Position numbers and translations under genes: made by a program
Part shown: piece after piece, positions 52,188 to 61,525 of the stretch
Numbering within the stretch: position 1 is the stretch's first letter
Layout: each line of letters starts with the position of its first letter
Notes under the pieces: model-generated
Seen by the model: only the letters and a program-made list of their open reading frames with translations
The model's database searches: none
What the model was told of the DNA's origin: nothing
Assembly (NCBI GenBank): GCA_910575585.1
Contig: CAJTGF010000015.1
Location: 28,053-92,052 of the forward strand
Length of the DNA stretch: 64,000 nt
Direction: 5' to 3'
Source: Clostridiaceae bacterium
Lineage (GTDB): Bacteria; Bacillota; Clostridia; Lachnospirales; Lachnospiraceae

Positions 52188-53135
52188 ATGAAGTATATTG
52201 ACACGCTGCGGGAGGGGATGCGGATCTCAGAGGTATACCTATGCAAGAGTAAGCAGATTTCCCTGACAAAGTCGGGAAAGGAGTACGGCAATCTGGTGCT
52301 TCAGGATAAGACCGGGACTATTGATTCGAAAATATGGGATCTAAGTTCTCCGGGGGTAAGTTATTTTGAGGTGATGAACTATGTCCATGTGGACGCGGAT
52401 GTGACCGTTTTCCAGAATGCCAATCAGCTGAACATAAAGAGGATCCGCCGGGCGGATGAGGGCGAGTATTCGCCTGCCGATTATCTTCCGGTGTCCTCCA
52501 AGAATATCGGGCAGATGTATGAGGAACTGACCGGGTATGTGAAGTCCATCCAGAATCCTTATCTTAATAAACTGGCATCCGCTTTTTTCATAGAGGACCA
52601 GAAGTTTATCAAAGAATTTAGGGTCCACAGCGCGGCCAAAAGCGTTCACCATGGATTTGTAGGCGGGCTTTTGGAGCATACTTTGGGAGTGGTGAAGCTG
52701 TGTGATTATTTTGCCGGGTTTTATGCCGGTTTGAACCGGGATCTTCTGGTGGCTGCGGCCATGTTCCATGATATCGGGAAGATGAAGGAGTTGTCTGTGT
52801 TTCCGGAGAATGATTACACGGACGACGGACAGCTTCTGGGCCATATCGTTATCGGCACGGAGATGCTGACGGAGAAGATGCGGGGGATCGAGGGTTTCCC
52901 AAAGAAACTGGAATCGGAATTGAAGCACTGTATTTTATCCCACCACGGGGAATTGGAGTACGGGTCCCCTAAGAAACCTGCGCTTTTGGAGGCGCTGGCC
53001 CTTAATTTCGCGGATAATACGGACGCTAAGATGGAGACCATGATAGAAGCGCTGAAAACCGGCGGAGATAATCCGGGATGGCTGGGGTATAATAAGCTGT
53101 TTGAGACGAATATACGCAGGACGACGGAATATTGA
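52188..53135 (+). CDS. yhaM: 3'-5' exoribonuclease YhaM-like protein (OB-fold plus HD domain)
   Basis: 315 residues from ATG 52188 (GGAGGGCAAAGG upstream). The N-terminal OB-fold has YGNLVLQDKTGTIDSKIWDL. The HD phosphohydrolase domain follows with HHGFVGGLLEHTLGVVKLCDYFA and the metal motif AAMFHDIGKMKEL, then CILSHHGELEYGSPKKP and ADNTDAKM. Together these are the layout of YhaM, a Mn-dependent 3'-5' exonuclease that acts on RNA and single-stranded DNA ends. A large terminator follows within 10 bases of its stop. Confidence 0.92.
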   Translation: MKYIDTLREGMRISEVYLCKSKQISLTKSGKEYGNLVLQDKTGTIDSKIWDLSSPGVSYFEVMNYVHVDADVTVFQNANQLNIKRIRRADEGEYSPADYLPVSSKNIGQMYEELTGYVKSIQNPYLNKLASAFFIEDQKFIKEFRVHSAAKSVHHGFVGGLLEHTLGVVKLCDYFAGFYAGLNRDLLVAAAMFHDIGKMKELSVFPENDYTDDGQLLGHIVIGTEMLTEKMRGIEGFPKKLESELKHCILSHHGELEYGSPKKPALLEALALNFADNTDAKMETMIEALKTGGDNPGWLGYNKLFETNIRRTTEY

Positions 53136-53143
53136 GCATGGGG

Positions 53144-53199
53144 AAACGGAGCCTTGGAAAAAGAGATGAAAACGCATCTGTTTTTCCAAAGCTCCGTTT
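53144..53199 (+). terminator. Long terminator after yhaM
   Basis: AAACGGAGC (53144-53152) pairs with GCTCCGTTT (53191-53199). Inside, TTGGAAAAA pairs with TTTTTCCAA and AGATG with CATCT. A T-containing tail follows. Confidence 0.75.
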
Positions 53200-53501
53200 G
53201 TTATCTTCCTATCTATATTAAAAAGCAGGAGGGCTGCTTGAGTTGTTTGTCGAGGCTGGCAACGGTTGCGCGCTGGTTGCCGCCTGCCTCATTTTATAAG
53301 GGTTCCGGCCTGGGAGGCAGGTGATCCTGCCGTTGTCCTGGCCGTTAATATCTTATCGATATCATGGTTATATAATAACAGGGAATTGTGAATAGAGTTT
53401 GTTGATTCCATAAAAGATGTGTAAAATTCTGGAAGTAATTCTTAAGAAACAGAGAAAGAATTTCTTTCTACCCGGAAATAGAAAAAAGGACAGGTGTTTA
53501 T
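53200..53501. other. Gene-free stretch, GC-rich and able to fold at 53221-53335
   Basis: No coding frame of note. 53221-53335 has several local complements: AAGCA/TGCTT (53223-53239), GCAAC/GTTGC near 53260-53270, and CCTGCCTC (53283-53290) with GAGGCAGG (53314-53321). The rest to 53501 is AT-rich leader of the next gene. The folded part could be a small structured RNA or old repeat. I recognise no known riboswitch. Confidence 0.35.
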
Positions 53502-54959
53502 ATGGAGATTAAGAAGAATGACGTGTTTTTCACAACCATTGAGGATATGAGCGATGATGGGGCAGGGATCGGAAAGACCGACGGGTATACATGGTTTATT
53601 AAGGATACGGTGATCGGGGATGTGGTGGAGGCCGCGGCCATGAAGATGAAGAAGTCTTATGGTTACGGAAGGCTTATACGGGTGGTGGAGCCTTCCGCAG
53701 CCAGGGTGGAACCGGCATGTCCCGTGGCCAGGCAGTGCGGAGGCTGTCAGCTCCAGGCCATGAGCTATGAGGAACAGCTGCGGTTTAAGGAGAATAAGGT
53801 GTTTCATAATCTGACGCGGATCGGAAAGATTGAGAACCTGCGGCGGGTTGGTGATGGCCCAGAGGAAGGGAGACTGGGAGCGGGAGAGGAAAGCGGGGAT
53901 CGTGGGGATCAGAAGGGGAGATATGCGGAATTTCTGCCGATCATGGGCATGGAGGATCCATGGCGGTACCGCAATAAGGGTCAGTTTCCTTTTGGCAGGG
54001 ATAAGGACGGGAGGACGGTGACCGGTTTTTTTGCGGGAAGGACCCACAAGATCATTCCCCAGGAGGATTGTCTCCTGGGAGTGGAGGAAAACCGGGAGAT
54101 CCTGGGGATGATCAAAGGCTTTATGGATCAGTATCATATTGAGGCTTATGATGAAGAGGTACACAAGGGGCTTGTACGCCATGCTCTGATCCGCAAGGGA
54201 TTTTATACGGGAGAACTGATGGTGTGCCTGGTGATCAACGGAAGGAATCTGCCAAAGGCGGGAAAACTGGTGGAACGGTTAACAGAAATGGAGGGCATGA
54301 CCAGTATTTCTTATAATATCAATATGGAGAAGACCAATGTGATTATGGGAAAGGAGACGGTCCATATCTACGGCCCGGGATTTATTACGGATCAGATCGG
54401 GGATGTGAAGTACCGGATTTCCCCCCAGTCTTTTTATCAGGTGAATCCGGCGCAGACAAAGAAGCTGTATGGGACGGCGCTGGAGTATGCGGGGCTTACG
54501 GGCAATGAGGTGGTGTGGGATCTGTACTGCGGTATCGGGACGATCTCCCTTTTTCTGGCGCCGAAAGCAAAGAAGGTCTACGGGGTGGAGATCGTACCCC
54601 AGGCTATTGAGGATGCCAGGGAGAACGGAAGGTTAAACGGGTTTGATAATGTGGAGTTTTTTGTGGGAAAGGCCGAGGAGGTATTGCCGGAGTGGTATAA
54701 GAAAAACGGCGGCCAGGCGGATGTGATCGTGGTGGATCCGCCAAGGAAGGGGTGCGATGAGAAGTGTTTGGAGACTATCGTGAAGATGGGGCCGGAGAGG
54801 GTGGTGTATGTTAGCTGCGATTCGGCTACGCTGGCTAGGGATTTGCGATATTTGTGCGATAGGGGGTATGAGGTTAGGAAGGTTAGGGGGTGTGATATGT
54901 TTGGGGGGACAGTTCATGTGGAAAGTATTGTGTTACTTTCAAAAATTCATACAAAATAG
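53502..54959 (+). CDS. 23S rRNA (uracil-5-)-methyltransferase, RlmD/RumA-like
   Basis: A SAM-dependent m5U RNA methyltransferase, 485 residues. A TRAM domain covers about residues 1-60. The Fe-S cysteines appear as CPVARQCGGCQLQ. A short charged insert rich in Gly, Glu and Arg follows, then the methyltransferase fold: DLYCGIGTISLFLAPKAKKVYGVEIV, VIVVDPPRKGCDEKCLE and the catalytic cysteine in VVYVSCDSATLARDL. Firmicutes members modify U1939 or U747 of 23S rRNA; which site is used here cannot be told. AAAAAGGACAGG precedes the ATG. The DNA after its stop is decayed. Confidence 0.93.
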   Translation: MEIKKNDVFFTTIEDMSDDGAGIGKTDGYTWFIKDTVIGDVVEAAAMKMKKSYGYGRLIRVVEPSAARVEPACPVARQCGGCQLQAMSYEEQLRFKENKVFHNLTRIGKIENLRRVGDGPEEGRLGAGEESGDRGDQKGRYAEFLPIMGMEDPWRYRNKGQFPFGRDKDGRTVTGFFAGRTHKIIPQEDCLLGVEENREILGMIKGFMDQYHIEAYDEEVHKGLVRHALIRKGFYTGELMVCLVINGRNLPKAGKLVERLTEMEGMTSISYNINMEKTNVIMGKETVHIYGPGFITDQIGDVKYRISPQSFYQVNPAQTKKLYGTALEYAGLTGNEVVWDLYCGIGTISLFLAPKAKKVYGVEIVPQAIEDARENGRLNGFDNVEFFVGKAEEVLPEWYKKNGGQADVIVVDPPRKGCDEKCLETIVKMGPERVVYVSCDSATLARDLRYLCDRGYEVRKVRGCDMFGGTVHVESIVLLSKIHTK

Positions 54960-55439
54960 AATATAGAAGTGGAATTGGAAATGAGCGATATGGATTTGAT
55001 GGCAAAGATATAGCTGTTCCAGAAAGTAAAATGGGATCAGGAATTAAACGCCTTTTTGAGGAGAATGGGATTTGATGTATTTGTTAAACAATATGAAATG
55101 AGAAAATATTTTTCTGCTTAGGGTATTGCACAGATAATGGGGATGACTTTGAGGGGCCATAGTTGAAAGCGTCATTGTGGGAACGGCAGCAATCAAGGCG
55201 ATCGGCACGAAATATAAGGTACGGCATCGAGCCGAATTTGGCATTAATGTATGAAAAAGTATTGGGGACGTTTTTGCTCTGTTTGCGCTGCCCGGAACGC
55301 AGGCGGGGAATTTATGCAAACTGCGGATATCGTCAGTTGCTGGTGGAGAATTATACCGCGCTTTACCCAATCGACGAGGAAAAAAAACAGATGATTGCCG
55401 TCACTGTGCGGTATTTCTCCAACAATCATCAAACACGCT
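54960..55439 (+). pseudogene. Decayed coding DNA including a RelE/ParE-like toxin remnant
   Basis: No intact gene is present. A short frame near 54950-55075 reads like the C-terminus of some protein (YGFDGKDIAVPESKMGSG). At 55247-55440, MYEKVLGTFLLCLRCPERR and GYRQLLVENYTALYPIDEEK resemble the end of a RelE/ParE-type toxin (GxYRxLxxxxYxxxYxIDEEKK pattern). There is no paired antitoxin and no plausible start with a ribosome site. The stretch looks like the leftovers of a small toxin-antitoxin or mobile region next to mntP. Confidence 0.45.
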
Positions 55440-55997
55440 TTAAAAAAACAAATGCTCCACCAAAATCTTCCCCCCCAGCACGATCAAAATAACCCCTCCC
55501 GCTAATTCCGCCCTGGATTTATATTTACACCCAAACACATTTCCCACCTTCACTCCGGCCATGGACAGAAGGAAGGTAATGACGCCGATAAAGGACACCG
55601 CAGGCACAATACTGACTTTAAGAAAGGCAAAGGTGACCCCTACAGCCAAAGCGTCGATGCTTGTGGCCACGGCCAGGACAACCATGTCCTTAAATGCCAC
55701 AGACGCGTCGCAGGAATCCTCATCTGCTCCCAGGCCATCTTTTACCATGTTGCCGCCGATAACAGCCAGAAGGAAAAAGGCGATCCAGTGGTCATAGGCT
55801 GTTATGGCATCCTGGAAGCGGGCTCCCAGAAGGTATCCGAAGAAGGGCATCATGGCCTGGAAGCCGCCGAAATACAGCCCGATAATAAGGGCGTGCTTGT
55901 GATTCATCTTCCCCATGGACAGCCCCTTGCAGACGGAGACGGCAAAGGCATCCATGGACAGGCCCACGGCAATGAAAAACAGTTCGAAAAGTGACAT
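55440..55997 (-). CDS. mntP: Manganese efflux pump MntP (YtaF-like)
   Basis: 185 residues from ATG 55997 (AGGAGG 8 bases upstream). Six hydrophobic segments. Two symmetric motifs, [14 protein letters not shown] and [14 protein letters not shown], carry the conserved aspartates of the MntP family, which exports Mn2+ when it is in excess. I saw no yybP-ykoY manganese riboswitch upstream, although this is a common arrangement. A longer in-frame start at 56084 has no ribosome site. The gene runs opposite to the T-box operon that follows. Confidence 0.9.
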   Translation of the reverse strand: MSLFELFFIAVGLSMDAFAVSVCKGLSMGKMNHKHALIIGLYFGGFQAMMPFFGYLLGARFQDAITAYDHWIAFFLLAVIGGNMVKDGLGADEDSCDASVAFKDMVVLAVATSIDALAVGVTFAFLKVSIVPAVSFIGVITFLLSMAGVKVGNVFGCKYKSRAELAGGVILIVLGGKILVEHLFF

Positions 55998-56178
55998 ATC
56001 ATACCTCCTGGTCTGGTGGATAGTATTGCAGGTGATTCGTGATCTTTTGTAAGTCCACCGCAGATTTATCATAAAATTATCCATAGTTTAGGCTCTGTTC
56101 CATAGGTTGGTCAAGGCTAACTTCCGGCAAAGCCTGCATGTTAAAAAAGAAAACCTGCTCATTTGTGGAAAATAGATA
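55998..56178. other. Divergent gap before the T-box, nothing recognised
   Basis: About 180 bases between mntP and the T-box promoter. A pair AACCTG/CAGGTT (56153-56158 and 56192-56197) flanks the promoter's -35 region and may be an operator. No riboswitch or gene was recognised. Confidence 0.4.
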
Positions 56179-56207
56179 TTGCAATGGGAAACAGGTTATG
56201 TTAATAT
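56179..56207 (+). promoter_or_regulatory. Promoter of the T-box/aspS operon
   Basis: TTGCAA (56179-56184), 17-base spacer, TAATAT (56202-56207). Transcription would begin near 56214, just before the T-box stem I. Confidence 0.6.
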
Positions 56208-56213
56208 AAGATC

Positions 56214-56567
56214 AATTTAATGCGGCAAAGCATGAGAAAGGCTGGGAAGGAGACTCTTGCCCCAGGAACTTCAACAGGAAGACGGCGTCACCGACTGAGA
56301 GCGCCATCGCGTTGGGCCAGGCAATAAGGGAACACTCCGGAGCCGGTATTCTGAATACAGGGCCGTCCTGGCGCGCGATGTGCCAGAGGCTCATCAGTAG
56401 GGATACCCGTCTGACATTCGTTACATGTCAAGAGTGGAGTTTCGGCTTTTGCATGGAGCCGTTCTCAATGCGGGTGGTACCGCGGAGCACGATGCGCGAC
56501 GCTTTTCTTGCAGCATATGATGTCCCGTCCCGGAGTATGTAACAGTATTCCGGGGCGGGATTTTTTT
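56214..56567 (+). promoter_or_regulatory. T-box riboswitch with probable AAC (Asn) specifier
   Basis: The T-box sequence TGGTACCGCGG is at 56475-56485, and a strong terminator follows (arms 56523-56537 and 56546-56560, 15 pairs, T-run 56561-56567). In stem I the pairs TTGCC/GGCAA and GGAG/CTCC leave an internal loop whose 3' side reads TAAGGGAACA. Reading AAC (56331-56333), followed by A, as the specifier gives asparagine, which fits the downstream genes (non-discriminating AspRS plus GatCAB). The variable base of the T-box is T, which can pair with the G73 discriminator of tRNA-Asn by wobble. Uncharged tRNA would favour antitermination. Confidence 0.88.
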
Positions 56568-56642
56568 CGTACAAACATATGGTTTGGCATTCATCCCCAC
56601 CCGGGATCGAAACAGATTACATTCAGGTAAGGAGAGTGCGAT

Positions 56643-57974
56643 ATGGAATTTTTAACAGGTGTAAGGGAGAAGAAAACGCTGGATATCGGTCAGATCGCCC
56701 AGGGAGATTATGAGGGAAGGTCCGTGAAAATAAACGGCAGCGTTCACAACATCCGAGACATGGGTGAAGTAGCGTTTGTGATCCTAAGAAAAGCCGATGG
56801 GCTGGTGCAGTGCGTGTATGAAGAGGGGAAAACAGATTTTGATCGAAAGATTTTAAAGGAAGAGGCAGCTGTGGAGGTAACGGGAAAGGTAGCTTTGGAG
56901 CCGCGGGCGCCCCATGGCTTTGAGATTCACATAGAGGCGGTTAAGGTGCTGTCAGAGCCGGACCAGGTTCTGCCCCTTGCCATCCATAAATATAAAATGC
57001 AGGCGTCTTTAGAGGCGCGTCTGGAAATGCGTCCGGTTTCCCTGCGGAACGTGCGGGAGCGGGCAAAATTTCGGATCCAGGAAGGGATTGTCCGGGGATT
57101 TAGAGATTTTCTCCACGGCCAGGGGTTTACGGAGATTCACACGCCTAAGATTGTGGCCAGAGGGGCGGAGGGCGGTTCCAATGTATTCCGGCTGGATTAT
57201 TTTAACAAAAAGGCGGAATTGGCCCAGAGTCCCCAGTTTTATAAGCAGACCATGGTAGGCGTGTTTGACCGGGTGTTTGAGGTGGCGCCGGTGTTTCGGG
57301 CGGAGAAGCACAATACCGCCAGGCATCTCAACGAGTACATGGGGCTGGATCTTGAGATGGGCTATATTGATGGCTTTGAGGATGTGATGGCCATGGAGAC
57401 CGGATTTTTGCAGTATGCCATGGGGCTTTTGGAGGGGGAGTACAAAAGGGAGCTCCAGATGCTGGATGTAACATTGCCGGAGGTTGGAAAGATTCCCGTG
57501 GTGCGGTTTGACCGGGCCAAGGAGCTGGCGGCAGAGAAGTATGGACGAAAGATCAAGAACCCTTATGATCTGGAACCGGAGGAGGAGCTGCTGATCGGCA
57601 GGTATTTTAAGGAGGAGTATGGCAGCGACTTCGTGTTCGTGACCCATTATCCCAGTAAGAAAAGGCCATTTTACGCTATGGATGACCCGGCAGATGACAG
57701 GTTCACTTTGAGCTTTGACCTTCTGTTTCGGGGTCTGGAGGTGACCACAGGAGGGCAGAGGATCCATGACTACAGAGAGATCCTGGCAAAAATGGAGAAA
57801 CGGCATATGGAGCCGGAGGATATGGAAGCGTACTTGATGATATTTAAGTATGGGATGCCGCCTCACGGGGGCCTTGGGATTGGGCTGGAGCGGCTGACCA
57901 TGAAACTTTTGGATGAGCAGAATGTGAGGGAGGCGACGCTGTTTGCGCGTGATGTAAACCGGCTGGAGCCATAA
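56643..57974 (+). CDS. aspS: Non-discriminating aspartate--tRNA(Asp/Asn) ligase (archaeal-type)
   Basis: 443 residues, the short archaeal-type class II AspRS. An N-terminal OB-fold anticodon-binding domain (KINGSVHNIRDMGEVAFVILRKADG) is followed by the catalytic core without the bacterial insertion domain: FTEIHTPKIVARGAEGG, FDRVFEVAPVFRAEKHNT (motif 2) and GLGIGLERLTMKLL (motif 3). Such enzymes charge Asp onto both tRNA-Asp and tRNA-Asn, and the product Asp-tRNA-Asn is amidated by GatCAB, encoded next. The T-box upstream, with its Asn specifier, supports this. The ATG at 56643 follows AAGGAGAGTGCG. Confidence 0.93.
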   Translation: MEFLTGVREKKTLDIGQIAQGDYEGRSVKINGSVHNIRDMGEVAFVILRKADGLVQCVYEEGKTDFDRKILKEEAAVEVTGKVALEPRAPHGFEIHIEAVKVLSEPDQVLPLAIHKYKMQASLEARLEMRPVSLRNVRERAKFRIQEGIVRGFRDFLHGQGFTEIHTPKIVARGAEGGSNVFRLDYFNKKAELAQSPQFYKQTMVGVFDRVFEVAPVFRAEKHNTARHLNEYMGLDLEMGYIDGFEDVMAMETGFLQYAMGLLEGEYKRELQMLDVTLPEVGKIPVVRFDRAKELAAEKYGRKIKNPYDLEPEEELLIGRYFKEEYGSDFVFVTHYPSKKRPFYAMDDPADDRFTLSFDLLFRGLEVTTGGQRIHDYREILAKMEKRHMEPEDMEAYLMIFKYGMPPHGGLGIGLERLTMKLLDEQNVREATLFARDVNRLEP

Positions 57975-57981
57975 TAGATTG

Positions 57982-58135
57982 TCGGAATCTCTCTTGTGTC
58001 TGCCTTTGCGGCAGATTGGTTGATTTTCCGTCATATGCACATAAATTTAATCAATGTACGTTCCACGTACGCCTCATAAATTTATGCATATCTGACAAAA
58101 ATCATCTCACAAAAACAGGCGCAAAGAGACTCCGA
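57982..58135. repeat. Long imperfect inverted repeat between aspS and gatC
   Basis: The left arm starts TCGGAATCTCTCTTG (57982) and the right arm ends CAAAGAGACTCCGA (58135). Inner arms pair TGATTTT with AAAATCA, GTCATATG with CATATCTGAC (one bulge), ATAAATTTA with TAAATTTAT, and GTACGT with ACGTAC around a centre at about 58062. It spans about 154 bases and resembles a fold-back element or a long mRNA hairpin. The first 15 bases from 57981 also occur at 2656-2670. Confidence 0.6.
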
Positions 58136-58195
58136 GAGTACATCATAGGATAGGTGGCGCTGACTTTTGATTTTAGATGAAACGGAGGAACGATC

Positions 58196-58489
58196 ATGGC
58201 TAATAGTATCACGGATGAGACCATGGAATACGTGGGGATCCTGGCAAAGCTGGAGCTTACTAAGGAGGAGAAGGAGCAGGCCAAAAAGGATATGGGAAAG
58301 ATGCTGGACTATATTGACAAACTAAATGAGCTGGATACTGCCGGCGCAGAGCCTATGTCCCATGTATTTTCCATGAATAATGTATTTCGCCAGGATGTGG
58401 TCACCAATGGGGACGGCAGGGAGGATATGTTGAAAAATGCTCCGGAGCAGAAAGAAGGAGCCTTTAAAGTCCCCAAGACGGTGGAATAA
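58196..58489 (+). CDS. gatC: Aspartyl/glutamyl-tRNA amidotransferase subunit C
   Basis: 97 residues, normal length. GatC is a small helical protein that wraps around GatA and GatB and holds the complex together. [21 protein letters not shown] and [33 protein letters not shown] are the family pattern. GGAGGAACGATC precedes the ATG. It follows aspS after the long inverted repeat and begins the gatCAB genes. Confidence 0.95.
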   Translation: MANSITDETMEYVGILAKLELTKEEKEQAKKDMGKMLDYIDKLNELDTAGAEPMSHVFSMNNVFRQDVVTNGDGREDMLKNAPEQKEGAFKVPKTVE

Positions 58490-58512
58490 TGAGCAGATCG
58501 GTGGATCACCAA

Positions 58513-58536
58513 ATTGGCAGATTGGCAGATTGGCAG
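58513..58536 (+). repeat. 8-bp tandem repeat between gatC and gatA
   Basis: Three perfect copies of ATTGGCAG (58513-58520, 58521-58528, 58529-58536). Noncoding and of unknown significance. Confidence 0.8.
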
Positions 58537-58642
58537 ATCGCGGTTTGAGATCGGCGTGAAAGAAAGTCTAAAACAGAATACATGTGCCGCCATTGGCGAG
58601 GAAAACAGTAAAAATCTGGCGGCAGTGGAAAGGAGCGGCGGC

Positions 58643-60088
58643 ATGAGCGTATTGGAATTGAACGCGCTGGAACTGGGAAAAAAGATAAAATCCGGGGAAG
58701 TAACGGTTTTGGAGGCAGTGGAGGCATGTCTGGCGCGGATTAAGGAGATGGAGCCAACGATCCACGCCTACGTGACGGTTGTGGATGAGGAAAGAGCTGT
58801 GGAGCGGGCCAAAAAGGTGCAGGCTATGATCGAGGAGGGAGCTTTGACCAGCCCTCTGGCCGGGGTGCCTGTGGCTGTTAAAGATAATCTGTGTACGAAA
58901 GATTTGAGAACCACATGCAGTTCCAATATTTTATATAATTTTGTTCCCCCTTACACGGCTGAGGCTGTTTGGAATCTGGAGAAGGCCGGAGCGGTGATCC
59001 TGGGGAAGACCAATATGGATGAATTTGCCATGGGCAGTACCACGGAGACATCGGCTTTCGGGGTGACCAGAAATCCATGGAACACAGAGCATGTACCTGG
59101 CGGGTCTTCCGGCGGTTCCTGCGCGGCGGTGGCGGCAAAGGAATGTTTTTACGCTCTGGGGTCTGACACCGGAGGTTCCATCCGTCAGCCCAGTTCCTTC
59201 TGCGGGGTCACAGGCATAAAGCCTACCTATGGCACGGTATCACGATATGGCCTTATTGCCTACGGCTCTTCTCTGGACCAGGTAGGCCCCATAGGGAAAA
59301 CGGTGTCTGACTGCGCGGCTGTTTTGGAGGCAGTTTCTTCCTATGATAATAAGGACAGCACTTCCATACCCAGGAAGGACCTGGATTTTACCAGCGCGCT
59401 GGTTGATGACGTAAAAGGCATGCGGATTGGGATCCCCAGGGATTACCTGGGAGAAGGTCTGGACGAGGAGGTAAGGGCGGCCGTTTTGGAGGCAGCCGGG
59501 GAGATGCGGCAGCGGGGCGCTGTGGTGGAGGAATTTGATCTTAGCCTGACGGAATATGCCATTCCCGCCTACTACGTCATTGCCTCGGCAGAGGCCAGCT
59601 CCAACCTGGCCCGGTTTGACGGGGTAAAATACGGGCTGCGGGCAAAGGAGTATGAGGGGCTTCACCAGATGTACAAGAAAAGCCGGTCCCAAGGGTTTGG
59701 GCCGGAAGTGAAACGGCGGATCATGCTGGGGAGTTTTGTGCTTAGTTCCGGGTACTATGATGCCTATTATCTGAAAGCGCTTCGGACAAAGGCTTTGATC
59801 AAGGAGGCGTTTGACAGGGCGTTTGCGGAGTATGACATGATCCTGGGGCCGGCGGCTCCCACCACTGCGCCAAAGCTGGGGGAGTCTTTGAGGGATCCTC
59901 TGAAAATGTATCTGGGGGATATTTATACCGTAGCGGTTAACCTGGCGGGCCTTCCGGCCATGACGGCGCCATGGGGGCAGGATAAGCAGGGGCTGCCTGT
60001 TGGGCTGCAGCTGATAGGGGATTGTTTCCAGGAGAAGAAGATCATCCGGGCAGCCTATACATTTGAACAGATCAGGGAGGGGAGATAG
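58643..60088 (+). CDS. gatA: Aspartyl/glutamyl-tRNA amidotransferase subunit A
   Basis: The glutaminase subunit of the amidase-signature family. It releases ammonia for amidating Asp-tRNA-Asn. It has 481 residues from ATG 58643 (AAGGAGCGG upstream; in-frame starts farther up would add non-family residues). The Ser-cisSer-Lys triad is Lys 80 (VAVKDNL), Ser 155 (GGSSGGSC) and Ser 179 (SDTGGSIRQP). The later GPAAPTTAPKLGES segment is normal. The stop abuts the gatB start. Confidence 0.96.
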   Translation: MSVLELNALELGKKIKSGEVTVLEAVEACLARIKEMEPTIHAYVTVVDEERAVERAKKVQAMIEEGALTSPLAGVPVAVKDNLCTKDLRTTCSSNILYNFVPPYTAEAVWNLEKAGAVILGKTNMDEFAMGSTTETSAFGVTRNPWNTEHVPGGSSGGSCAAVAAKECFYALGSDTGGSIRQPSSFCGVTGIKPTYGTVSRYGLIAYGSSLDQVGPIGKTVSDCAAVLEAVSSYDNKDSTSIPRKDLDFTSALVDDVKGMRIGIPRDYLGEGLDEEVRAAVLEAAGEMRQRGAVVEEFDLSLTEYAIPAYYVIASAEASSNLARFDGVKYGLRAKEYEGLHQMYKKSRSQGFGPEVKRRIMLGSFVLSSGYYDAYYLKALRTKALIKEAFDRAFAEYDMILGPAAPTTAPKLGESLRDPLKMYLGDIYTVAVNLAGLPAMTAPWGQDKQGLPVGLQLIGDCFQEKKIIRAAYTFEQIREGR

Positions 60089-61525
60089 ATGAGCAGACAG
60101 TATGAGACGGTGATCGGTCTTGAGGTCCATGTGGAACTGGCCACCAAGACAAAGATCTTCTGCGGGTGTTCAACCGAGTTTGGGGGAGCGCCCAACAGCC
60201 ACACATGCCCTGTGTGTATGGGAATGCCGGGAGCCCTTCCGGTTTTGAACAGACAGGTGGTGGAATATGCCCTGGCTGTGGGGCTGGCCGCCAACTGCCA
60301 GATCAACCAGTACTGTAAATTCGACCGAAAAAATTATTTTTATCCGGATAATCCTCAGAACTACCAGATCTCTCAGCTTTATCTGCCGATCTGCCATGAC
60401 GGATGGGTGGAGATCGAGACGGCCGGGGGAACAAAAAGGATCGGCATCCATGAGATCCACATGGAGGAGGACGCGGGGAAATTGATCCATGATGAGTGGG
60501 AGGATTGTTCCCTGGTGGATTTTAACCGAAGCGGGGTGCCGCTGATCGAGATCGTGTCGGAGCCGGATATGAGGAATGCGGACGAGGTTCTGGCTTATCT
60601 GGATAAGCTGCGGATGATGATCCAGTATCTGGGGGCGTCGGACTGCAAGCTGCAGGAGGGCTCCATGCGGGCGGATGTGAACTTGTCGGTGCGGGAGGCG
60701 GGGAGTCCCCGGCTTGGCACCAGGACGGAGATGAAAAACTTAAACTCGTTTAAAGCGATTGCCAGGGCGATTGAGGGGGAGAAAAGGAGGCAGATCGAGC
60801 TGATCGAGGAGGGGAAAATGGTGATCCAGGAGACCAGGCGGTGGGATGACAATAAGGAGTATTCCTATGCCATGCGGTCTAAGGAGGATGCCCAGGATTA
60901 CCGGTATTTTCCGGATCCGGATTTGATGCCCGTGGTCATAAGCGATGAGTGGATCAAAGAGATCCGCCACAGGCAGCCGGAGCTTCAGCCGGAGAAGATG
61001 AGACGGTATCAAGAGGAGTTTCGGCTTCCGGAGTATGACGCGGAAATCCTTACTTCCTCCAAGCATATGGCCGATGTGTTTGAGGAGACGGTTGCCTTGT
61101 GCGGGAAACCTAAGGAGGTATCCAACTGGCTGATGGTGGAGGCCATGCGGCTTTTGAAAGAACATGAGCAGGATGCGCAGGATATGTCTTTTGGACCTGC
61201 CAATCTGGCAAAGCTGATTGACCTGGTGGACAGGGGAGTTGTAAACCGGACCGTGGCCAAGGCGGTGTTTGAAGCGATCTTTGCAAGGGATGTGGATCCG
61301 GCGGCATATGTGGAGGAAAAAGGACTGAAGATGGTCAGCGATGAAGGCGCATTGCGGACGGTCATAGAGGGCGTTTTAGAGGCCAATCCCCAGTCCGTGG
61401 CCGACTACCGGAATGGGAAGGAGAAAGCTATGGGATTTCTGGTGGGGCAGACTATGAGAGCCATGAAAGGCAAGGCAGACCCTTCTGTGGTAAATAAGAT
61501 TGTAAAAGAACTCTTGACGAAATAG
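60089..61525 (+). CDS. gatB: Aspartyl/glutamyl-tRNA amidotransferase subunit B
   Basis: The kinase/amidase subunit. It phosphorylates the side-chain carboxylate of the tRNA-bound Asp and transfers the ammonia from GatA. It has 478 residues. Markers are GLEVHVELATKTKIFCGC, CPVCMGMPGALPVLN with zinc-type cysteines, DFNRSGVPLIEIVSEPD, RADVNLSVREAG and the C-terminal YqeY-like tail ending VVNKIVKELL. The ATG immediately follows the gatA stop, with GGGGAG as ribosome site. Confidence 0.96.
   Translation: MSRQYETVIGLEVHVELATKTKIFCGCSTEFGGAPNSHTCPVCMGMPGALPVLNRQVVEYALAVGLAANCQINQYCKFDRKNYFYPDNPQNYQISQLYLPICHDGWVEIETAGGTKRIGIHEIHMEEDAGKLIHDEWEDCSLVDFNRSGVPLIEIVSEPDMRNADEVLAYLDKLRMMIQYLGASDCKLQEGSMRADVNLSVREAGSPRLGTRTEMKNLNSFKAIARAIEGEKRRQIELIEEGKMVIQETRRWDDNKEYSYAMRSKEDAQDYRYFPDPDLMPVVISDEWIKEIRHRQPELQPEKMRRYQEEFRLPEYDAEILTSSKHMADVFEETVALCGKPKEVSNWLMVEAMRLLKEHEQDAQDMSFGPANLAKLIDLVDRGVVNRTVAKAVFEAIFARDVDPAAYVEEKGLKMVSDEGALRTVIEGVLEANPQSVADYRNGKEKAMGFLVGQTMRAMKGKADPSVVNKIVKELLTK

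Noticed and set aside
55998..56178. yybP-ykoY manganese riboswitch for mntP
   Set aside because: The conserved loop sequences of this riboswitch were not seen upstream of mntP.
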